Shown here piece after piece: positions 1 to 6,007 of a stretch of DNA of 6,851 nt. The number at the start of each line of letters is the position of its first letter. Position 1 is the stretch's first letter. Under the pieces are notes generated by a model. It did no database searches. It was not told where the DNA came from and saw nothing but the letters and a program-made list of their open reading frames with translations. This DNA comes from Candidatus Sumerlaeota bacterium (GTDB taxonomy: Bacteria > Sumerlaeota > Sumerlaeia > MWCT01), in the NCBI GenBank assembly GCA_026398545.1, contig JAPLSR010000154.1, positions 1 through 6,851 of the forward strand, given 5' to 3'. The position numbers and the translations under genes were made by a program.

Positions 1-780
1 AATGACTATTCCCTTACATCCGGGACACTTTTCACCACATATACTGAACTATCATCCCTCAATACCTTGCCAAATGATTTCAAATCGTATCTTGCCAATC
101 TATCCGATAAAGAGGCAATTTTGCAACAGCTTGAAAAACAATTCCAGAAAAACGCTCAATTACCAGCCGCCCGTGAATTGGAGTGGGTTCATGCCGATGC
201 CTGCTACAAACGTTTATTCGCTCAAAAAGTAAAGGAACAAATTCAGTTCAAGGAAGAAGAGGCAAGAGAATATTATGAAAAATATAAGGAATTCTATCAT
301 GGAACATCTCAAAAACGCCTCGCTTATCTAATAATCAAACCTCCTGACATAAAATCTCTCATTCCACCCGTATATCATAAAAAACTCAATGTACTACAGA
401 GGAGCGTTTTGTCGCTCCGGGAGAAAATGGCTCAAAATCCCGAAAACTTTATAACAGAAGCCAAGAAATTCGCCAATAATAAACCGGACGTCACCTTTAA
501 TGAAACCAATTGGTTAGAAGAGTTACCCGTCAGTTGGAAACTCAATACTTCTCTTATTGAATACCCAAAGGGTGCAATCTCACAAGTATTAGCAACCCCC
601 AATGGATTTATTATTTTCAAGGTAACTGATGAAAAAAAACCACGCATCCTCTCATATGATGAGGTGAAAGATAAGGTTCGTAGAGTGATTATGGGGATGA
701 AAGTGACAAAACTCTCTAAAGAAATTCAGGATAAAATGCTGAAAGATTATCATTTCAGACTTCTTATCAATAACCCGTAA
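1..780 (+). CDS. PpiC/SurA-like parvulin-family protein, 5'-truncated
   Basis: The frame is open from the first base, so the gene starts outside the window; 259 residues plus the stop are present. The architecture is that of exported parvulin-type folding factors. A helical, chaperone-like part covers about residues 1-95 and ends in the family's charged stretch (EEEAREYYEKY, about 85-95). A parvulin-like domain follows at about 105-210, with KRLAYLIIK as first strand, ENFITEAKKFAN as helix, KGAISQVLATPNGFIIFKV as closing strands, and a helical tail to 259. Parvulins usually carry a histidine in the first strand (HIL) and another near the end (GYHIIKV); here these positions are tyrosine and phenylalanine, and the GGDLG-like loop is also missing. 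A chaperone without prolyl isomerase activity is therefore likely (inference). The signal peptide, if any, is upstream of the window. The M48 protease gene follows after 3 bp, so the two are probably cotranscribed. The gene is visibly more AT-rich than its neighbours. Confidence 0.8.
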   Translation, partial: NDYSLTSGTLFTTYTELSSLNTLPNDFKSYLANLSDKEAILQQLEKQFQKNAQLPAARELEWVHADACYKRLFAQKVKEQIQFKEEEAREYYEKYKEFYHGTSQKRLAYLIIKPPDIKSLIPPVYHKKLNVLQRSVLSLREKMAQNPENFITEAKKFANNKPDVTFNETNWLEELPVSWKLNTSLIEYPKGAISQVLATPNGFIIFKVTDEKKPRILSYDEVKDKVRRVIMGMKVTKLSKEIQDKMLKDYHFRLLINNP

Positions 781-783
781 TTT

Positions 784-1917
784 ATGGAAGAAAAAACACC
801 AAAAAGTTACCAGCGGGAGAAGCTGAAATGGGCAATAGCCTCTTATATCCTGGAGATGGGCGCTCTCGCCCTCTTTGTGCTCACATACTTGAGCGCCATC
901 TTGCGTTCCCTCCTTGAGAAATTATTCGCAAGTCACCTCATCCCTGTTTTTATCGGATATGTCGCCATCATCGCCCTCTCGCATCTGGTCTTATTCTTTC
1001 CGCTGTCATTCAAACGTGGATATCTTCTTGAGCACAAATATGGGATGTCCAACCAGACATTTGGCGCGTGGCTCAGGGATTATTTGAAAATGACCGCAGT
1101 GGGATGGTTTTCAGGATTCATTGCCGTGTCTGTTGTTTTTTATCTATTACGGCGTAATCCTGCAGGATGGTGGTGGCAGTCTGCCTTTGTTCTCTGGGTG
1201 GGATACATCTTCCTTGTTCATCTCACACCTGTCCTTATCCTGCCACTTTTTTTCAAATTCAAACGGCTTGAGGACAGGGTGATTCTTGATAGAATTTCAA
1301 ATGTGAGCGAAGCGGCGGGCGTAAGAATTGGCGGGATATATGAATTTAACATGAGCCGCATGACCAGGTCGGCGAATGCCGCAGTCACAGGGCTCGGTTC
1401 CACGCGGCGCATTCTTCTTGCGGACAATCTACTATACAACTTCACGCCGGATGAAATTACCACCATTGCGGCACATGAGATTGCCCACCACAAATGCCGC
1501 CACATGGGCAAAATCATTACCGTGAACCTTATTCTTTTATTTATACTTCTTTGTGGCGGGTATGTAATAATTAATTATAGTTCCACTGCATTTGGTCTGC
1601 GGGGACCGCAGGATGTGGCATCGCTTCCACTGCTTGCATTTGTCCTCGGGATGGGTAGCCTGTTTTTTCTTCCAATGGTGAACAGTCTTCTGCGGATGTT
1701 TGAGAGGGAGGCAGACCGACTCAGTCTTATCTGGTGCGGCAATCCGGAAGCCTTCATCTCCATGATGCAAAAATTAACGAGCGAGAACCTTGCCGACCCT
1801 TCACCAAGCCCCGTGGTGGAATTCATTTTTCACAGCCATCCATCGGCTCAGAAAAGAATCGCTCTGGCACTGTCATTTAAGGAATGTCGCCCGGAAACAC
1901 AGGGCGATAAGGGATAA
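784..1917 (+). CDS. M48 family Ste24-like membrane zinc metalloprotease
   Basis: A 377-residue integral membrane protease, complete or nearly so. The zinc site is clear: HEIAH at 231-235 supplies two histidines and the catalytic glutamate, and EREAD at 307-311 gives the third ligand, E307, in the ExxxD motif. Other marks of the family are the cytosolic-loop motif EHKYGMSNQTFGAWLRDYLK at 83-102, the WWW run at 129-131, SRMTRSANAAVTGLGSTRRI at 191-210, and SHP at 351-353 near the C-terminus. Hydrophobic spans lie at about 18-45, 53-75, 104-122, 132-155, 243-268 and 282-304. Eukaryotic Ste24 trims CAAX-prenylated proteins; bacterial members are generally assigned to membrane-protein quality control, and the substrate here is unknown. 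The start ATG lies 3 bp after the stop of the parvulin-like gene with no clear Shine-Dalgarno, which suggests translation by reinitiation. The 3' end faces nadB, 21 bp away. Confidence 0.93.
   Translation: MEEKTPKSYQREKLKWAIASYILEMGALALFVLTYLSAILRSLLEKLFASHLIPVFIGYVAIIALSHLVLFFPLSFKRGYLLEHKYGMSNQTFGAWLRDYLKMTAVGWFSGFIAVSVVFYLLRRNPAGWWWQSAFVLWVGYIFLVHLTPVLILPLFFKFKRLEDRVILDRISNVSEAAGVRIGGIYEFNMSRMTRSANAAVTGLGSTRRILLADNLLYNFTPDEITTIAAHEIAHHKCRHMGKIITVNLILLFILLCGGYVIINYSSTAFGLRGPQDVASLPLLAFVLGMGSLFFLPMVNSLLRMFEREADRLSLIWCGNPEAFISMMQKLTSENLADPSPSPVVEFIFHSHPSAQKRIALALSFKECRPETQGDKG
1887..1907. terminator. Hairpin at the convergent 3' ends, weak terminator candidate
   Basis: TCGCCC at 1887-1892 pairs perfectly with GGGCGA at 1902-1907 around a 9-base loop. 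It lies in the last codons of the protease gene and just past the end of nadB, where a terminator serving both convergent genes would be expected. Neither side has a T tract, so intrinsic termination is doubtful; it may only be a stabilising 3' hairpin or chance. Confidence 0.25.
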
Positions 1918-1938
1918 GACTCATCAGTTCTGTGCGGC

Positions 1939-3504
1939 TCAGTCCGGTCTGTAGTGGCACCCGAGGCTTTCGCGATTTTCCTGGGCGGCAAAGAGTACAG
2001 CCATGGCTGTTTGCACCACATTCCTGAGTCCTATCAATTCATCGGAAAGCACAGCCTTTTTGTAAAATGCCTCAACCTCGCTGCGCAATTCGCGGAGAAT
2101 ATCCCGTGCCCTTTCAAGACGCCTCGACGTGCGAGTCAGACCAACATAATTCCACATGGTGTATTTAATTGTCAGCCAGTCCTGATATATGAGGGCGGGG
2201 TCAACTTTTTCCTTTTCATGCGCCCAGGGCTCAATCTCCGGAAAATAGTATGAATCCCGGTTTTTTCTGACCTCCGCCGCCGCACGCCTTCCAGCCTCAT
2301 ATCCCCACAGGAGACCCTCAAGGAGGGATGTGCTTGCAAGGCGATTCGCCCCATGTAAACCGGTGCAACTCACCTCACCAACGGCGCGCAGTCGGCTCAT
2401 TGATGTCTGCCCCTGGAGGTCAACAGAAACCCCGCCGCAGGAATAGTGCGCCGCAGGGACAACTGGGATTGGTTCCCTTGTAATATCAATTCCGGCATCC
2501 AGACAGGTCTTGTAAATGGTGGGAAAGCGTGATTTGAGCCATTCCGGTTCCTTATGAGTGATATCGAGATACACACAGGGTTCATCGTGGGTCAACATCA
2601 CTTCCTGGATGGCGCGTGCAACAATATCTCGCGGGGCAAGGGAACCCATCGGGTGAATCTTCTCCATGAACCGTTCCCCATTTTTCCTCATGAGGATAGC
2701 ACCCTCTCCCCGAAGCGATTCGGAAATAAGAAATCGTTTTGCCCCGTGATGTAACAATGCAGTGGGATGGAACTGGATATATTCCAGATTGAGCAGGCGC
2801 ACACCGGCGCGATATGCAAGTGCAATACCATCCCCCCGCGCGCCGCGCGGATTGGTTGTATGGAGATAAATCTGCCCGAGTCCGCCCGTGGCTAAAATGG
2901 TCTCTCCCGCAAGGATGGGAACCACGCGGCGTTCCTTCTGTAGAAAGGCATATATCCCCACACAGGTGAGGGGCTGATAGACATCCAGAGGGGCGCGGGA
3001 GTGATGTGAGAGGGTCAGAAGGTCAACAGCGGTGGTCTCCGTCATGATTGTAATCCGCGGATGGTTTTTCAAGGCGATGCTGAGACTCGTCATGATGGCA
3101 TGACCACTTCTATCCGCGGCATGGATGATTCGCGGACATGAATGAACGCCCTCCATGGCAAAATCCAGAGCACCGGAGTTATTGTGGTCAAAAGGAACTT
3201 TGTACTTCCTGATAAGAAGTTTTTTGACGAGTGGAGGTCCCTTTTCTGCAAGGAATTTCACAGCGGGTGGATAGGACCTTCCTGCGCCTGCCTCCATGAT
3301 GTCATGCGTTAGACTTTCAGGGGAGTCGCCCTCGCATTTATAGATAATCCCCCCCTGAGCGTATTCGGTATTGCCCTCTGATGGGTCATCTGTATTGGTG
3401 ATGACAGTCACCTGAGCGCCAGCATCCGCCGCAGCAAGAGCCGCCGTTGCGCCAGCAATGCCGCATCCAATGACCAGAATCTCTGCTTTGGTTTTTTCCA
3501 ACAT
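1939..3504 (-). CDS. nadB: L-aspartate oxidase (NadB)
   Basis: A 521-residue FAD enzyme that oxidises L-aspartate to iminoaspartate, the first step of de novo NAD synthesis in the cytoplasm; NadA then condenses the product with dihydroxyacetone phosphate to quinolinate. The FAD-binding GxGxxG is at 13-18 (GCGIAG), followed by the hallmark NTEYAQGGI at 45-53. Residues matching the E. coli active-site set (recalled from the literature) are all in place with nearly constant offset: E118, H246 in QFHPT, R292 in LAPRDIVARAI, H353 in PAAHYSCGG and R388 in HGANRLASTSLLEG. The RGEGA motif at 265-269 and the helical C-terminal domain ending in HYRPD are also typical. The AQGGI and HGANR contexts fit NadB rather than succinate dehydrogenase flavoprotein. 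The start ATG has a good Shine-Dalgarno, GGAAGG at 3509-3514, 4 bp away. It follows the GH172 gene by 47 bp on the same strand. nadA and nadC are not adjacent within this window. Confidence 0.96.
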   Translation of the reverse strand: MLEKTKAEILVIGCGIAGATAALAAADAGAQVTVITNTDDPSEGNTEYAQGGIIYKCEGDSPESLTHDIMEAGAGRSYPPAVKFLAEKGPPLVKKLLIRKYKVPFDHNNSGALDFAMEGVHSCPRIIHAADRSGHAIMTSLSIALKNHPRITIMTETTAVDLLTLSHHSRAPLDVYQPLTCVGIYAFLQKERRVVPILAGETILATGGLGQIYLHTTNPRGARGDGIALAYRAGVRLLNLEYIQFHPTALLHHGAKRFLISESLRGEGAILMRKNGERFMEKIHPMGSLAPRDIVARAIQEVMLTHDEPCVYLDITHKEPEWLKSRFPTIYKTCLDAGIDITREPIPVVPAAHYSCGGVSVDLQGQTSMSRLRAVGEVSCTGLHGANRLASTSLLEGLLWGYEAGRRAAAEVRKNRDSYYFPEIEPWAHEKEKVDPALIYQDWLTIKYTMWNYVGLTRTSRRLERARDILRELRSEVEAFYKKAVLSDELIGLRNVVQTAMAVLFAAQENRESLGCHYRPD

Positions 3505-3529
3505 TTTTCCTTCCAGTCCGATAAAATCA

Positions 3530-3543
3530 GCGGGGATACCCGC
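3530..3543 (-). terminator. Small GC hairpin between GH172 gene and nadB
   Basis: Read on the minus strand, GCGGG-TATC-CCCGC forms a perfect 5-bp stem with a 4-base loop, followed by TGATTTTAT. It starts 8 bp after the stop of the hydrolase gene and ends 15 bp before the nadB Shine-Dalgarno. It could be a weak intrinsic terminator or attenuator that lowers readthrough into nadB, or an mRNA 3' stabiliser. The stem is short and the T run is only four bases, so termination would be partial at best. Confidence 0.35.
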
Positions 3544-3551
3544 AACCTTTA

Positions 3552-5153
3552 TTACTTCCCCCAGACTTCAAATTCCTGTATGCGCGCCACAGAATCGAAG
3601 AGACACGATTTTGTCACATGCAATCGGACACATCGCGCCCTGATGCTTTCCTTTCCGGCCGTCGCTATCACTTTGGCGGAGTCGGCTAGTTTTATAAACT
3701 GAAATGCCGATGGCTCTTCCATCTTCCCGGAATCCTTGAGTCTATCGAATTCGATGACGGTTTTCCAGGGTCCTCCAAGCGTTGTGCCCGCATCTATGGA
3801 GAAAGAAACAACATCAAAGCCGGTTGCATCACCAATAAAACCGGGATTCTTGAGGATGAAACCTGTAATGTCATATTCCCTGCCGAGGTCGATGGCAAGC
3901 CAGTGGTCATCGGGATGTGAGACTTCACACCATTTTGTCTGAGGGTTGCCATCAAGCGCCATAGCGCCTGTCTGGTCAGGGTCATTATGTCCCGACTCGC
4001 GCCACTTCTTACATGATAGGGAAAGATTTTTCCCATCTGGCGGTGATGGCATAATCTTTTTCATTGCCTCAGGCGCAGAGATGCGGAACTTCTCGTCGAC
4101 TCCGAGGTCATTATAGTCCGCAGGCGGGAGTTTGGGGAAGGGGGCGTGAGGCTCCTTCTGATACCAGAGCGCTACGCTGGAATAATCGTCCTGTCTGTCG
4201 CCAACGTCATAGCCATGACAGCGCATGACCACCCTGATGGACTTTTTGAACCGAATCGGGTCAGGAATGTGGAAACGATAGGCGGTCATGCGGTTCTCTT
4301 CGGGTCCAAAGGATGTCCCGTGAAAAAGGGCGTTTTCCTCTGTGCGGAAACCCCAGGCATAGCCAAAATAATCCTCTGCACCAGTTCCGGGGAGGGTTGG
4401 CGATGTATCATCATCGATATAAATATCATTCCCCCCCTCCACCCATGCCCCTGCACTCAGGAGGTGATAGTTCATGATAGTCCCGACGTAATGTCCCTCC
4501 CCTTGCGCGTCAAGAATGGTATAGGGCACGCCCTTGCGCACGGGATTTTCGCGTCGCCACTGGGCATGAAACAGGGCGGCATTCTCCGGCAGGGCGGGGA
4601 ACCGTTCATAATCCGCCTGAAAAAAGAAAAGGCTGACGGAGCGCTCACTCCGGTTTTCAATTGTGAACTGTGCCTTCTTGAAAAAGGGCATGGGCCAGTA
4701 ACAATTGAGTGCGGAGTGATTCTCCCCTCCTGCGGGAAACATCTCCACCATGGCGGATTTTAATTTGCGCTCCTTGCCGAATCCCACGCCAAAGAAATCC
4801 CCCAGAGAGACTTCAATGCTGGGTGTCTTTTCATCATCCCAATAAACGCGCAGAACCAACAGCGCCTGAATTTGTGGAATATCCGATTGTGCCGTTATCC
4901 AGATATGACGAATAACTGCAGGACCTTCCATATCCCCAACAACCGTTGTTGCCTTGCTGGGGATTCCAAGCACCCGTGCCTCACGCCGGCATTGCCCATT
5001 ACCAGTGAGATAAACAGCGTCGCCCGGATTGCCCCATAAAAGTGGATTTCCAGATAATAGTGAGACAAGTATAAGTATTAAAAATAGTAAAGGCATGTAT
5101 GTCCCTCGCGTGAAAATTAAATCCTTCAATTTATTGTTAATTTGAGTAAACAT
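3552..5153 (-). CDS. Secreted DUF2961/GH172 glycoside hydrolase with F5/8C domain
   Basis: A 533-residue exported protein (from the farthest ATG). A hydrophobic signal segment is at 20-38, the DUF2961 jelly-roll catalytic region at about 75-335, and a C-terminal F5/8 type C (discoidin, CBM32-like) domain at about 375-533, seen from ALDGNPQTKW, HWLAIDLG and the closing RIQEFEVWG. Family hallmarks are GPAVIRHIWIT (77-87), WVEGGNDIYIDDD (237-249) and GTGAEDYFGYAWG (256-268). E239 and E260 are 21 residues apart, as are the nucleophile and acid/base of the characterised alpha-fructofuranosidase (E270/E291, from memory), so catalysis looks intact. Known GH172 enzymes act on alpha-D-fructofuranosides or D-arabinofuranosides; the substrate here is unknown. 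The N-terminal part before the catalytic core is short. Start choice is open: ATG 5153 lacks a Shine-Dalgarno but gives a K/R-containing n-region; ATG 5096 has GAGGG 6 bp upstream but then no positive charge before the hydrophobic run; TTG 5129 is intermediate. It is probably cotranscribed with nadB. Confidence 0.9.
   Translation of the reverse strand: MFTQINNKLKDLIFTRGTYMPLLFLILILVSLLSGNPLLWGNPGDAVYLTGNGQCRREARVLGIPSKATTVVGDMEGPAVIRHIWITAQSDIPQIQALLVLRVYWDDEKTPSIEVSLGDFFGVGFGKERKLKSAMVEMFPAGGENHSALNCYWPMPFFKKAQFTIENRSERSVSLFFFQADYERFPALPENAALFHAQWRRENPVRKGVPYTILDAQGEGHYVGTIMNYHLLSAGAWVEGGNDIYIDDDTSPTLPGTGAEDYFGYAWGFRTEENALFHGTSFGPEENRMTAYRFHIPDPIRFKKSIRVVMRCHGYDVGDRQDDYSSVALWYQKEPHAPFPKLPPADYNDLGVDEKFRISAPEAMKKIMPSPPDGKNLSLSCKKWRESGHNDPDQTGAMALDGNPQTKWCEVSHPDDHWLAIDLGREYDITGFILKNPGFIGDATGFDVVSFSIDAGTTLGGPWKTVIEFDRLKDSGKMEEPSAFQFIKLADSAKVIATAGKESIRARCVRLHVTKSCLFDSVARIQEFEVWGK
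5103..5107 (-). promoter_or_regulatory. Ribosome binding site for the internal ATG of the GH172 gene
   Basis: On the minus strand GAGGG lies 6 bases before the ATG at 5096-5094. It is the only good Shine-Dalgarno near any candidate start of this gene, and it favours a start at 5096 (514 residues) over the ATG at 5153. Confidence 0.5.
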
Positions 5154-5179
5154 AATGCATAAAGGATGCCCCTTGTCAA
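5152..5179 (-). promoter_or_regulatory. Sigma-70-like promoter for the GH172-nadB unit
   Basis: On the minus strand a perfect -35 hexamer, TTGACA (5179-5174), is followed after 16 bp by CATTAT (5157-5152), 4 of 6 matches to TATAAT with the key second A and last T kept. Transcription would start near 5145, downstream of the ATG at 5153, which would leave a leader of about 50 bases to the ATG at 5096 and its GAGGG. The -35 box sits inside the first codons of the divergent TPR gene. No experimental support; the organism's sigma factor consensus is assumed. Confidence 0.45.
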
Positions 5180-5510
5180 TATTTCCCGCTCTATATTAAA
5201 CCGGATACAATCTGAACCCGACCCCAAACTATTTTACACCCCGGATAATCTCTATTATCAGATGGCAAAGGCGGAAATATCCCTTCAGGACTGGAATGCC
5301 GCCATGGATTATCTCAAAAAAGGACTTGCACGTCAAAGGAGCGCTTCCTATATAAATGCACTGAGTTTTGTTTATAAAAACAAGGGAGATTTTGAAAAGG
5401 CTGAAGAAATACTCACGGATGAACCGAAACTCTTCCCTGACGCCTTAGAGTTGAAGTCATCCCTTGCAACATTGCAGAAAGTGAGACATTCTGAGGAAAG
5501 GATGAAATGA
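5166..5510 (+). CDS. Short tetratricopeptide (TPR) repeat protein
   Basis: A 114-residue protein with two TPR units: about 27-58 (DNLYYQMAKAEISLQDWNAA onward) and about 60-92 (ASYINALSFVYKNKGDFEKAEEIL up to P92), with the usual small and aromatic positions (A34, A46; A60, Y70, G74, F76, A79, P92). TPRs are protein-binding scaffolds; the partner is unknown, but the lipoprotein and cohesin-like protein encoded just downstream are candidates. No signal peptide or membrane span is seen, so a cytoplasmic location is likely if the start is right. ATG 5166 comes right after an in-frame TAA at 5160 and has no spaced Shine-Dalgarno; ATG 5262 (M33) is a possible later start, also without one. The N-terminus reads like the middle of a larger TPR protein, so 5' truncation by rearrangement is possible. 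The stop overlaps the next gene's start (ATGA at 5507-5510). Confidence 0.7.
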   Translation: MPLVNISRSILNRIQSEPDPKLFYTPDNLYYQMAKAEISLQDWNAAMDYLKKGLARQRSASYINALSFVYKNKGDFEKAEEILTDEPKLFPDALELKSSLATLQKVRHSEERMK

Positions 5511-5950
5511 TGAGAAGATTCTCAATCATTCCGATTTGCATTCTGGTGGCTGTCCTTGTCAGCGGCTGTTCTATTTCCATCCTGCAGGGAAAAGCCAGTT
5601 CAAAAAAGGACGCCTCCAAGATGACGGGGGAAATCGTCCTCTACTGGAGAAGCGAGACCGAACGGGGTTATTATGGTTTTAATGTTTACCGTGGTGAGTC
5701 CAAGGATGGTACATATATAAAAATCAATAAAGAGATTGTCCACGTTGCGGAAACCACCGGCACACCGCAGGAATATGTGTATGTGGACCAGCCTCTTGAA
5801 ATCGGCAAGGTTCACTATTATTATATTGAATCAGTCTCCTTTGCCGGGACAAAAGAAGAAATCACCCCAAGAACTAAAGTCGTTGTCAAACACATCGTTG
5901 ATGAGTCCCAGAAGGAAGTCTGGATGGAAAACAAGCAAAAATCTCGGTAA
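5507..5950 (+). CDS. Lipoprotein with fibronectin type III-like domain
   Basis: A 147-residue exported lipoprotein. The n-region MMRR is followed by a hydrophobic stretch and a lipobox, VSGC, with the lipidated cysteine at 21. The residue after it is serine, which by the E. coli rule means outer-membrane sorting. After a lysine-rich linker (about 30-40), residues 41-130 look like one fibronectin-III-like beta sandwich: the GEIVLYWRSE strand, the YYGFNVYRGESKDGTY strand pair typical of FN3, and the HYYYIESVSFAGTKEE strand near the end. No catalytic motif is visible; a binding or structural role is inferred. Translation is probably coupled to the TPR gene by the ATGA overlap, and a strong Shine-Dalgarno, GAGGAAAGG at 5493-5501, precedes the ATG. 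A second ATG follows at 5510 and is equally possible. The cohesin-like gene follows after 57 bp. Confidence 0.82.
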   Translation: MMRRFSIIPICILVAVLVSGCSISILQGKASSKKDASKMTGEIVLYWRSETERGYYGFNVYRGESKDGTYIKINKEIVHVAETTGTPQEYVYVDQPLEIGKVHYYYIESVSFAGTKEEITPRTKVVVKHIVDESQKEVWMENKQKSR

Positions 5951-6007
5951 GTTAGAGAGAGATAATCCCTTAAGAATCTCAAATTCTCAAAGTGGCAGAA
6001 TGGTTTT

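Noticed and set aside
2..232. A 76-codon frame at the left edge starting with ATG
   Set aside because: It is out of frame with the parvulin-like coding sequence, which is open through the same region and fits the family; the alternative translation is Pro/His-rich without any motif.
1972..2004. Imperfect inverted repeat (CCCGAGG with CCTGGGC) past the protease stop, considered as its terminator
   Set aside because: It needs a bulge and a wobble pair, lies inside nadB coding sequence, and has no T tract.
1954..2253. A 99-codon plus-strand frame opposite the 3' end of nadB
   Set aside because: Antisense to conserved NadB C-terminal sequence, with no Shine-Dalgarno and no recognisable product.
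4146..4763. A 205-codon open frame on the plus strand opposite the hydrolase gene
   Set aside because: It lies wholly antisense to a gene with clear GH172 motifs; its translation shows no recognisable domain and is rich in Cys, His, Pro and Gly, as expected of an antisense shadow.
5951..6007. Spacer between lipoprotein and cohesin-like genes, checked for a terminator or promoter
   Set aside because: Only short 5-base inverted repeats (GAGAT/ATCTC, AGAAT/ATTCT) and no convincing -35/-10 pair are seen; read as an ordinary within-operon gap.
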